56,624 nucleotides of DNA from Cytophagia bacterium (GTDB lineage Bacteria; Bacteroidota; Bacteroidia; Cytophagales; Spirosomataceae). Location: positions 1 to 56,624 of the forward strand of contig REAB01000059.1 of NCBI GenBank assembly GCA_004293645.1. Direction: 5' to 3'. Position numbers and translations under genes: made by a program. Shown here piece after piece: positions 45,141 to 52,140 of the stretch (within the stretch, counting starts at the first letter, position 1; each line of letters opens with the position of its first letter). The notes beneath the pieces are model-generated. The model ran no database searches. It saw only the letters and a list, made by a program, of their open reading frames with translations, and had not been told where the DNA came from.

Positions 45141-45164
45141 TCAGACGCTAACAGCGTGACAAAA
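45141..45164. repeat. Short dispersed repeat, copy 3
   Basis: TCAGACGCTAACAGCGTGAC plus AAAA matches copies 1 and 2. It lies 27 bp upstream of the cysteine desulfurase start, so the desulfurase unit is flanked by copies 2 and 3. Confidence 0.75.
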
Positions 45165-45209
45165 GAAAAAGCTTTAAGCCACCCGCATCGGCTAACTTGC
45201 AAGACCTCT

Positions 45210-45240
45210 TTTGGGTTTCCTGTTTTTCTATTTATCTTTA
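45210..45240 (+). promoter_or_regulatory. Promoter of the Uma2 gene
   Basis: TTTG (45210-45213), 19 nt, then TATCTTTA (45233-45240) fits the Bacteroidota TTTG-N19-TAnnTTTG promoter with one change. It rules out the upstream GTG at 45156 as a start and supports the TTG at 45255. Confidence 0.6.
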
Positions 45241-45254
45241 CAAGAAAATATTAT

Positions 45255-45875
45255 TTGGAAACCTTGCTAACAAAACCAGCTCGCCGAAAAGTACCGCTAA
45301 CTACCCAAAAAGTGTCTATTGAGGACTATTTTAGGGCGGAGGAAAAATCTATTTACAAACATGAATATCATAACGGCGTAATTAAAAAAATGGCAGGAGG
45401 GACATTCAACCACGACAATTTAGCCGGCAAAGCCGTAACACTCATTAATTTATTTTTAGAAGAAAATGACTTGGCTTATTTGGTCAATGGCAGCGACACC
45501 AAAATAAGGATTGAGCAATACAACAAATTTGTGTATCCCGATGCGGTGGTAATTTGTGAAAAACCCGAATTTTATCAAAATCGCAAGGACACCATCACCA
45601 ATCCCTTGCTTATTGTAGAGGTACTTTCTGACTCGACCAAAAACTATGACCGAACCCTGAAGTATGAATATTACCGCACCATTCCGAGCTTTAAGGAATA
45701 TGTGCTGGTTCATCAAGATAACAAACACGTGTCGGTTTATACCAAACAAACCGATAATACTTGGATAGTGCGCGACTACGACGGCGACGGTGCCACGGCT
45801 ATTTTATATGCCATTCAGGAGTGCCCCCTGCCCTTGAAAAGACTTTATAGGGGGTTAGAAATAAGTGCGGTTTAG
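45255..45875 (+). CDS. Uma2-family endonuclease (PD-(D/E)XK fold)
   Basis: A 206-aa protein starting at TTG 45255, 14 bp after a good promoter; a GTG at 45156 in the same frame lies in a repeat upstream of that promoter. The family core is clear: SIEDYFRAEEKSIYKHEYHN, KMAGGTFNHDNLAGKAV, YPDAVVICEKPEF (motif D), NPLLIVEVLSDSTKNYDR (motif ExL/V) and KYEYYRTIPSFKEYVLVHQD. Uma2 (DUF820) proteins have a restriction-endonuclease fold, and most have no known target. It may be part of the defence island or an unrelated single gene. Confidence 0.88.
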   Translation: METLLTKPARRKVPLTTQKVSIEDYFRAEEKSIYKHEYHNGVIKKMAGGTFNHDNLAGKAVTLINLFLEENDLAYLVNGSDTKIRIEQYNKFVYPDAVVICEKPEFYQNRKDTITNPLLIVEVLSDSTKNYDRTLKYEYYRTIPSFKEYVLVHQDNKHVSVYTKQTDNTWIVRDYDGDGATAILYAIQECPLPLKRLYRGLEISAV

Positions 45876-45931
45876 GTCTAAACATATTGCATTATCAGTT
45901 GGTTGTAAAGAGGCAAGTAAAACTCCAACCA

Positions 45932-46777
45932 ATGCAAAATTTAATCCAAAACTGGATACTATTCTACGACAAATGCGAAGATAAATGGCATTCTATCCAA
46001 GCCTCCAAGCTCATCAGCAATTTGGTTGTTTTGTTTTTTTTAGTGGGCATTATCGTTACGTTACTATCTCATTATCAAATTATTGACCTTCGGGTTGGCA
46101 AGTTTTTTGCGATTGAATTGGCATTCAGCATTTTGTTGATTAGCGAAATATTGGGGCTGGTTTTTATTCTAACTCATTCCGTTGCCGACTCGGTGGGCAA
46201 GCAGTTTGAGATTGTGTCGTTGATATTGCTGCGCGATGCGTTCAAAGAAATGGGACACCTGCCGCTCGATGTAAAATGGAATACCGACACGCTGCTCGAA
46301 TTGCTGCCCTTGCTGACCGACGCGCTTGGGGCGGTGTTTGTGTTTTTGATTATTGGGCTGTTTTACAGGTCGCAGCGGCACGTCAAAATAACCAGTAGTC
46401 CACAGCAGCAGCTTCGGTTTATTATGCTCAAAAAGTCGGTAGCCAATGTGCTGCTGCTGGTTTTTATTTCTATTTGTGTGTACGATTTGATGGATTTTTT
46501 CTTTACCAATCGCTACCACAATACCTTCAACGTCTATTACACCATTTTGATTTTTACCGATATTCTGATTTTAATTATCTCGCTTCGCTACAGTAATTTA
46601 TACATTCACTTGTTTCGGTATTCTTCTTTTGCGTTGGCTACGGTTATTTTGCGGTTGTCATTGTCGGCTCCTAAGTTTTATAACGTGCTACTGAGCGTAT
46701 CGGCGGGGCTTTTTGTGTTGCTCGTAACCAACGTTTACAATCTGCTCAACAAAAACGAAGCCGTAAATAAGGGCTAA
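45932..46777 (+). CDS. Multi-spanning membrane protein of unknown function (281 aa)
   Basis: The ATG at 45932 (MQNLIQNWILFYDKCEDKWH) is preferred over a TTG at 45887. About seven hydrophobic helices are visible, including VVLFFLVGIIVTLL, FAIELAFSILLISEILGLVF, LGAVFVFLIIGLFY and VANVLLLVFISICVYDL, with pairs near the C-terminus. I recognise no family and see no catalytic motif. Its end overlaps the convergent HTH gene by 4 bp. Confidence 0.7.
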   Translation: MQNLIQNWILFYDKCEDKWHSIQASKLISNLVVLFFLVGIIVTLLSHYQIIDLRVGKFFAIELAFSILLISEILGLVFILTHSVADSVGKQFEIVSLILLRDAFKEMGHLPLDVKWNTDTLLELLPLLTDALGAVFVFLIIGLFYRSQRHVKITSSPQQQLRFIMLKKSVANVLLLVFISICVYDLMDFFFTNRYHNTFNVYYTILIFTDILILIISLRYSNLYIHLFRYSSFALATVILRLSLSAPKFYNVLLSVSAGLFVLLVTNVYNLLNKNEAVNKG

Positions 46778-46980
46778 GAAATGACACATTCCAAAATGTC
46801 GCCAGGCTGGCAGTCGAGGGCGGCACAAATGGCCGCCAGCGTATCAAAACGAACGCCTTTTGCTTTTCCCGTTTTTAGAATGGACAAATTGACGTTGGTA
46901 ACGCCCACGCGCTGAGACAGTTCATTGAGCGACATTTTGCGCTTGGCCATCATTACGTCCAAATTGACAAGTATGGTCAT
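46774..46980 (-). CDS. Cro/CI-type HTH regulator (YozG-like, 68 aa)
   Basis: A minimal helix-turn-helix protein: MSLNELSQRVGVTNVNLSIL (about 16-35) and FDTLAAICAALDCQPGDILE. Such 65-70-aa regulators are often paired with a DUF2975 membrane protein, as here; the start overlaps the DUF2975 stop by one base. Membrane partner and regulator probably form a small sensing unit. The 17-bp palindrome upstream of the pair is its likely operator. Confidence 0.9.
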   Translation of the reverse strand: MTILVNLDVMMAKRKMSLNELSQRVGVTNVNLSILKTGKAKGVRFDTLAAICAALDCQPGDILECVIS

Positions 46981-47456
46981 CAGATAAAAGATTCGTTTTC
47001 AGATTTGAGATTGAGGGCTTTTTGCATAAAAGCGGCCAAGAGAAAAGTAAGTAGCGCAAACAAAAGAAAAAGCGGCGACTCAAACATAAAATCGGACATA
47101 AATCCTTTCATAAACTCTCCCATCGTTGGTAACTGTTCTTTGGGGCTTCGGTCGCGCAGGCTGTTGGCCGAAGAATTGAAGACCGCAGTAATTAAACTTA
47201 GATAGCCAATGAAGCGAACAAACTGTGCGTCTTTGCTATCAAAAAATCTACTTTTGTGGTAACGTTGAAAAAGAGCGTACAATAGCCCTCCGATGCACAG
47301 CGACGTTACAAAAGACAAAAATTTTAACAAATACATGACAGAAACAGAGGGAATGTAAATGCGTGTCAGGTAATCATACGACCGAAACCCCGTTAGCATG
47401 AGCCCGAAAGAGACCCAGAGCAGTGCTACCACAAAAACTACTTTAATTGCTTTCAT
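46980..47456 (-). CDS. DUF2975-family membrane protein
   Basis: A 158-aa protein with four transmembrane helices (about 5-23, 40-62, 83-98 and 128-148) in the usual DUF2975 layout: FKQ-type first loop replaced by GFRSYDYLTRIYIPSVSV, FQRYHKSRFFDSKDAQFVRF in the cytoplasmic loop, and FLLFALLTFLLAAFMQKALN at the end. DUF2975 proteins accompany YozG-type regulators and are thought to modulate them. Translationally coupled to the regulator. Confidence 0.85.
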   Translation of the reverse strand: MKAIKVVFVVALLWVSFGLMLTGFRSYDYLTRIYIPSVSVMYLLKFLSFVTSLCIGGLLYALFQRYHKSRFFDSKDAQFVRFIGYLSLITAVFNSSANSLRDRSPKEQLPTMGEFMKGFMSDFMFESPLFLLFALLTFLLAAFMQKALNLKSENESFI

Positions 47457-47481
47457 ATTTTTTAAAGTTTAAGATTTGATA

Positions 47482-47540
47482 CAAAAGAAGTGTATTTTTA
47501 AAATAAAACAAATAATTTTTAATGTTTTATTTTAAAAATA
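47482..47540. promoter_or_regulatory. Perfect 17-bp palindrome overlapping the DUF2975 promoter
   Basis: TATTTTTAAAATAAAAC (47493-47509) and its exact complement (47524-47540) flank 14 nt. A minus-strand promoter TTTG (47509-47512) - 19 nt - TTCTTTTG (47482-47489) lies across the left arm, so a protein bound here would block it. The TonB receptor gene is transcribed the other way, with a -7-like TAAGTTTG at 47574-47581. Probably the operator for the YozG-like regulator. Confidence 0.6.
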
Positions 47541-47612
47541 ACAAATTATCAAAACAGAACCATACTTTGTTTGTAAGTTTGCGGTTCACTAAATGGTTTT
47601 CAGACCGCAACA

Positions 47613-50333
47613 ATGAAGCACGTTTTCTTTTTTTTCTGCCTTGTTTTTTCTACTTTTTCGTTTTCTCAAAACGCAGTCCGCAAACCGCGACTTGATTTAG
47701 ATACGATATACCTCAAAGAGCTGATTGTGGCGGCTTCGCGCACAGCCGAACCGCTCATCGAAACCCCCGTAACGGTAGAACGCCTCACCGCAACGCAACT
47801 ACAACGGCAGCCCGCATCGGAGTTTATTTCGTCTTTGGCGCGGCTCAAAGGCGTGGACGTGAGCCAGTCGAGTTGGCTTATTACGAGTTTTAGCACGCGC
47901 GGCTTTAACAGTTCTAAGGCCGAGCGCGTGGTTCAACTTGCTGACTATGTGGACGTTACCTCGCCAACAGCCTCGCTTTACTACGGCAATTGGGTGGGAA
48001 TTTCAGAACTCGACATGGAAAGCGTGGACTTGGTGTACGGGGCAAATTCGGCTTTGTACGGAGCCAACGCCTTCAACGGTGTGTTGCTCATGCACTCCAA
48101 AGACCCGTTTAAGCATCAAGGTTTTTCGGCTTCGTTACGCGGCGGCAACCGCAGCATGATTGACGGCCAATTGCGATTTGCCAAAGCCTGGGGCAACAAA
48201 TTGGCGTTTAAGTTTACGGCCAATTATTTTGAAGCCGACGAGTTTCTGGCTTCTTCCAACGCCGCCATCAAGCGCGTTACGTCGGGCGGCTTGGCTGGCT
48301 CCGACCCGCTCAACAACGCCGAAGGCGCGGCTACGGGCTGGAACGCCATCAATCGCTACGGCGACGTGGGCAGTACCGTAACCAACCCTACTTTGACAGC
48401 CCTCAACAACAACCAACCTTACCGAATCTACGCCCAGGGCTACTCCGAAGCCGAAATGGCAAACTGGCCAGAATCAAAAGATAACCCTTTTAGATTGTTC
48501 AACAACGGCAATTACAAAGCGGGCAACTACCGCCTCAACCCATCGTTGCATTGGCAAATTACCCCCAAAATACGCGCCGTTTACGAGTACAAATTGGCAG
48601 TGAGCAACGGTATTTTTCAGAGTACGAGTCGTTTTGCGCAGCGCGGTATGACCTACGACCTACATCGCCTCGAACTCAAAACCGACAAATGGTTTGTGCG
48701 GGCCTACACCGTTTACGATTTTGGTGGCAAGGCGTATGACCTAAACGCGCTGGCTGGCGGCGTAATGAACAGCCGCATGGCCGCTGGTACGCAAGCCAAT
48801 GGCAACGCATTTCCTACGTTTGCCCAAAACTATTTTGCACTTTACAACCAAATTTTTGCGGCGGCTCGCACCAATGGCTTGGCAGCGGGAGCGGTGTTGC
48901 CCACGGTTTATGCGGCCAATCCCAACGGGGGCGTACCGAGCAATTACACTGTTAATCAGGCTATTGTGGGCGGACAAAGTGTGGAATCGGCGCAATTGCT
49001 GGCATCACAGTTGGCGGCGGGTGGGCAGTTGCCCGTGGGCAGTCCGTATTTTAGTCAATTGCGCGACCAAGTGATTGGGGGCATCAACAACATCAGCATC
49101 AACGGTGGCAATGTGCGCGGGGCGGCTTTTGCCAACACGGCTCGTTTTTGGGATTTGAGTGCGCAACGCGAGTGGAACGTGCAAAAACTGAACTTGATTT
49201 TGGGCGGCTCGTATCGGGCGCATTTGTTGCAGTCGAACGGTACGCTGTTTTCGGACGGGCCGTTTTCGCCCATTGCACCCAATACCAACGACGTGCAACG
49301 CCGCGACGGCATCAGCAACTGGGATGGGGGCGTTTATGGGCAATTGCGCTACGCACTTTGGCAAGACCGCCTCAAACTCGCGGCGGCGGGGCGGTACGAC
49401 CAATTCCGCAATTTTGGCAGTCGGTTTTCGCCACGGGTATCGGCGGTGTTGAGTTTGGGGGAGTATCGCCAGCACAATTTCCGTGTAAACTACGCCCAAG
49501 CGTTTCGTCAGCCTGCGCAATTAGACCAGTTTATTTACTTAGATTTTGGCACGCTGTTGGTGAAAGGAAATATAGACTCTGGTTATCAAGGACTTAACGC
49601 GGTATCGGCTTTGCCAAACGGCCAGCCCAATCCCGATTTTCTGAAACCTGTTACGCTCAAAAAACTCACGCCCGAACAAGTAAATACTTGGGAAGTAGGT
49701 TATAAAGCGCAGATAGCCAAGGGCTTATACGTTGATTTGAGCTATTATCGGTCGGTTTATAACAATTTTATTGGCACACTCCGCTTTTATGGCCGCGAAG
49801 ACGGTCTCGCACCCACGGGTGTGCCGCTGCCCGCCGCCTCAGGCGATTTTCTGAAACCCGCCACCGACCGCACCCGTGGCCGCTTGATGCAAACTTGGGT
49901 CAATGCCGACCGTCAAGTACGTACGCAGGGACTGCTGGCGAGTGTGGAGTATTTTTACCATAAAAAGCTGAACATCAACGCCAATTACACCTACACGCAC
50001 ATCAACGAAGCCGACGTACCAGGACTGATTTTGGGTTTCAATACGCCCACGCACAAGGTAAACTTGGGGCTAAATGGTGAGCCGCTCAAAAACCTCACTT
50101 ACGCCTTCAATTACCGCTACAACACGGGCTATACGTACTTTATGCCCATTGACGAAGGCTACATTGAAGCCTTTGGCGTGCTCGACGGACAGCTCAACTA
50201 CAAGCTGCCTAAACTCAAAAGTGGCTTTCGTTTGGGAGGCACTAACTTGCTCAATATCAATGCAGTACAAGTGTATGGTGCGCCTGCTATTGGGCGCGTG
50301 GTGTACGTGGGCTGGGTGTTTGGTATAATCTAA
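47613..50333 (+). CDS. TonB-dependent outer-membrane receptor
   Basis: A 906-aa receptor. The signal peptide is short (MKHVFFFFCLVFSTFSFSQ). No STN or carboxypeptidase-like domain follows; the plug starts directly (TIYLKELIVAASRTAEPLIE, about 30-160, with ARLKGVDVSQSSWLITSFST and DLVYGANSALYGANAFNGVL). A beta-barrel follows with many aromatic strands and ends VGWVFGII. The plug style (TPVTVERL, FSTRGFN) is that of FepA/CirA-like siderophore or vitamin receptors rather than SusC. The ligand cannot be read from sequence. It diverges from the DUF2975/HTH pair. Confidence 0.92.
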   Translation: MKHVFFFFCLVFSTFSFSQNAVRKPRLDLDTIYLKELIVAASRTAEPLIETPVTVERLTATQLQRQPASEFISSLARLKGVDVSQSSWLITSFSTRGFNSSKAERVVQLADYVDVTSPTASLYYGNWVGISELDMESVDLVYGANSALYGANAFNGVLLMHSKDPFKHQGFSASLRGGNRSMIDGQLRFAKAWGNKLAFKFTANYFEADEFLASSNAAIKRVTSGGLAGSDPLNNAEGAATGWNAINRYGDVGSTVTNPTLTALNNNQPYRIYAQGYSEAEMANWPESKDNPFRLFNNGNYKAGNYRLNPSLHWQITPKIRAVYEYKLAVSNGIFQSTSRFAQRGMTYDLHRLELKTDKWFVRAYTVYDFGGKAYDLNALAGGVMNSRMAAGTQANGNAFPTFAQNYFALYNQIFAAARTNGLAAGAVLPTVYAANPNGGVPSNYTVNQAIVGGQSVESAQLLASQLAAGGQLPVGSPYFSQLRDQVIGGINNISINGGNVRGAAFANTARFWDLSAQREWNVQKLNLILGGSYRAHLLQSNGTLFSDGPFSPIAPNTNDVQRRDGISNWDGGVYGQLRYALWQDRLKLAAAGRYDQFRNFGSRFSPRVSAVLSLGEYRQHNFRVNYAQAFRQPAQLDQFIYLDFGTLLVKGNIDSGYQGLNAVSALPNGQPNPDFLKPVTLKKLTPEQVNTWEVGYKAQIAKGLYVDLSYYRSVYNNFIGTLRFYGREDGLAPTGVPLPAASGDFLKPATDRTRGRLMQTWVNADRQVRTQGLLASVEYFYHKKLNINANYTYTHINEADVPGLILGFNTPTHKVNLGLNGEPLKNLTYAFNYRYNTGYTYFMPIDEGYIEAFGVLDGQLNYKLPKLKSGFRLGGTNLLNINAVQVYGAPAIGRVVYVGWVFGII

Positions 50334-50337
50334 AAAC

Positions 50338-50799
50338 CTACACTTTCAAGCCCGTTTCATGTTTAATTTCGGACATCACAAAAATACTGTGGGTGTTGCC
50401 GATGCTGTCTAAGGTGCCGAGTTTTTCCATCAAAAACTGTTGGTAGGCGGGCATGTCGTTTACGACTACTTTGAGCATAAAATCGTAGCCGCCCGAAATG
50501 TTGTAGCACTCCGTTACTTCTTCAAAACTCAAAACGGCTTTTACGAACTTCTCGCCGTTGGCGCGGCTGTGTTCTTTGAGCGAAATATTGCAAAAAGCCA
50601 CCAAGTTTTTGCCTACTTTTTCGCGGTTTATGAGGGCCACGTATTTTTTGATGATGCCCTCTTTTTCGAGTTTACGAATGCGCTCATACACGGGCGTGTA
50701 CGACAAATTGAGCAAAGCGGCCAATTCTTTGGTGGTGAGGAGCGCGTTTTCTTGCAGCAATTTCAAGATTTTGCGGTCGGTGTCGTCTAATTTTATCAT
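50338..50799 (-). CDS. Lrp/AsnC-family transcriptional regulator
   Basis: A 153-aa regulator of standard length. The N-terminal winged helix-turn-helix is LDDTDRKILKLLQENALLTT then KELAALLNLSYTPVYERIRKLEKEG (about 4-50). The C-terminal RAM domain includes VTECYNISGGYDFMLKVVVND (about 95-115), which binds an amino acid or related effector in family members. It ends 4 bp from the convergent TonB receptor gene. Typical targets are amino-acid genes; none can be assigned here, though metH lies nearby. Confidence 0.93.
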   Translation of the reverse strand: MIKLDDTDRKILKLLQENALLTTKELAALLNLSYTPVYERIRKLEKEGIIKKYVALINREKVGKNLVAFCNISLKEHSRANGEKFVKAVLSFEEVTECYNISGGYDFMLKVVVNDMPAYQQFLMEKLGTLDSIGNTHSIFVMSEIKHETGLKV

Positions 50800-51035
50800 G
50801 GTCTTTCAAGGTTTTTTATTTCTACCAACGACCACATTGAGAGAGAATGGAAAGAAAACCCACGGGACGTTGGATAAAATATATTGATGTGGGCGTGTTA
50901 ATAGAATAATGAGGCGACCTAATTTTGATTTTTTTAGATAAAAAGTCTATTTTATAATCTAAAAGCAAACATAGCATCTTATTTTTGTTTTGCAAACAGT
51001 TTTTTTATTATTTTTGCACTATTCTAAGAAACCAC

Positions 51036-51473
51036 ATGGAAAGCACCGAAATTTTGAAACGCGTGAGCAAAACTACGCTCCAAAGCCCCCGCCTGTGGGG
51101 CAGCATGAGCGTGAATCAAATGCTCACCCACGTAGCCGACCAAATTAGAATTTGCTTGGGCGAACTGCCTTCTAAGCCACGTGGTAATTGGCTCACGCGC
51201 AAAATAGTGGGTTGGATAGCGGTAAATGTACCACTCCAAATGCCCAAAAACATGAAGACCATCGCCGAACTCGACCCCAATAAAAAATACATGACGCAAC
51301 CGACTGATTTTCAGAAAGATTTTGACACGTTGATTGCCTCTTACAACAAAATGCTCAACCTGCCCGATTCGCATCAATTTGAGCATCCTGTATTTGGCCA
51401 ACTTTCTAAAAAAGATGTGATTAAACTGACCAATATTCATTTAGACCATCATTTACGGCAATTTGGGGTTTGA
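51036..51473 (+). CDS. DUF1569/DinB-like four-helix protein
   Basis: A 145-aa protein from the ATG at 51036 (MESTEILKRVSKTTLQSPRL); a TTG at 50985 in frame would cover the likely -7 box TATTTTTG (51009-51016). The sequence MSVNQMLTHVADQIRICLGE and the C-terminal KKDVIKLTNIHLDHHLRQFG supply the three His positions expected of a DinB-type metal site. DinB-like proteins are often thiol-dependent metalloenzymes; the role of this subfamily is not known. Confidence 0.8.
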   Translation: MESTEILKRVSKTTLQSPRLWGSMSVNQMLTHVADQIRICLGELPSKPRGNWLTRKIVGWIAVNVPLQMPKNMKTIAELDPNKKYMTQPTDFQKDFDTLIASYNKMLNLPDSHQFEHPVFGQLSKKDVIKLTNIHLDHHLRQFGV

Positions 51474-51521
51474 ACGGGTAGAGAAAGAAGTATGTTTTTG
51501 AATAAAAAAATAGATAAAATC

Positions 51522-51812
51522 ATGAATGTCAATCAACTCGCTGCCGATTATTTCATTGATAAACCAGTGAATAAAGTTTTTTTGTTTGGGTCGCGTGCCA
51601 GAAACGAAGCCAATGAAAACAGTGATGTAGATTTGCTATTAGAGATTGATTACACGAAAAAAAAAGTTGATTTCTTCGATTTGTATGATTGGACAGAAGA
51701 TTTGCAACGTTTGCTACATCAAAAGGTCGATTTAATCCCCATTGACGGCCTTTCTCCCTTCGTTGCTCCTTTTGTTGAAATAGACAAAGTACTGATTTAT
51801 GCAAAACGATAA
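51522..51812 (+). CDS. mntA: MntA-type minimal nucleotidyltransferase (antitoxin)
   Basis: A 96-aa protein from ATG 51522 (an ATG at 51492 would add ten residues). It has the exact motif GSX10DXD (Gly23-Ser24, Asp35 and Asp37 in GSRARNEANENSDVDLLLE), the active site of MNT-fold nucleotidyltransferases. In characterised HepT/MntA pairs this enzyme AMPylates the HEPN toxin and silences it. It overlaps the HEPN gene by 14 bp. The length is normal. Confidence 0.88.
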   Translation: MNVNQLAADYFIDKPVNKVFLFGSRARNEANENSDVDLLLEIDYTKKKVDFFDLYDWTEDLQRLLHQKVDLIPIDGLSPFVAPFVEIDKVLIYAKR

Positions 51813-52140
51813 AGTAAGGCTGCAACACATCAGGGAGGCGATTCGCAAGATTGAAGATTTTACGAAACTTGAGAATGAAGATTCATTCAAGAAGAACGAG
51901 CTGGTACAGTCAGCCGTTGAGCGTCAGTTAGAAATTATTGGCGAAGCGGCTAATCATCTTACCGAGGAATTCAAAGACAAATACCCAGCAATGGAGTGGA
52001 ACAAACTGCGGGGTTTTCGCAATATTATTGTTCACGAATATTTTGGGGTAAGTACACAGATGGTATGGTCGTCGGTACGGCAACGTATTCCTCAACTGAA
52101 AGAAGTTGTAATTAAAATATTGGACAACAACGAATTATAA
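51799..52140 (+). CDS. hepT: HepT-type HEPN RNase toxin (DUF86)
   Basis: A 113-aa all-helical HEPN protein. The catalytic motif RX4HXY is complete (Arg74, His79, Tyr81 in RNIIVHEYF); in known pairs the Tyr is AMPylated by MntA. The N-terminal helices ([30 protein letters not shown]) match DUF86. The last base of its stop is the first base of the metH start (TAATG), an unusual coupling of a toxin to a housekeeping gene. Confidence 0.9.
   Translation: MQNDKVRLQHIREAIRKIEDFTKLENEDSFKKNELVQSAVERQLEIIGEAANHLTEEFKDKYPAMEWNKLRGFRNIIVHEYFGVSTQMVWSSVRQRIPQLKEVVIKILDNNEL

Noticed and set aside
45156..45254. GTG start extending the Uma2 protein by 33 residues
   Set aside because: The extension begins in a dispersed repeat and lies upstream of a good promoter at 45210-45240.
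51873..52140. Cobalamin or SAM riboswitch before metH
   Set aside because: The sequence upstream is the hepT coding region, and no riboswitch core could be recognised.
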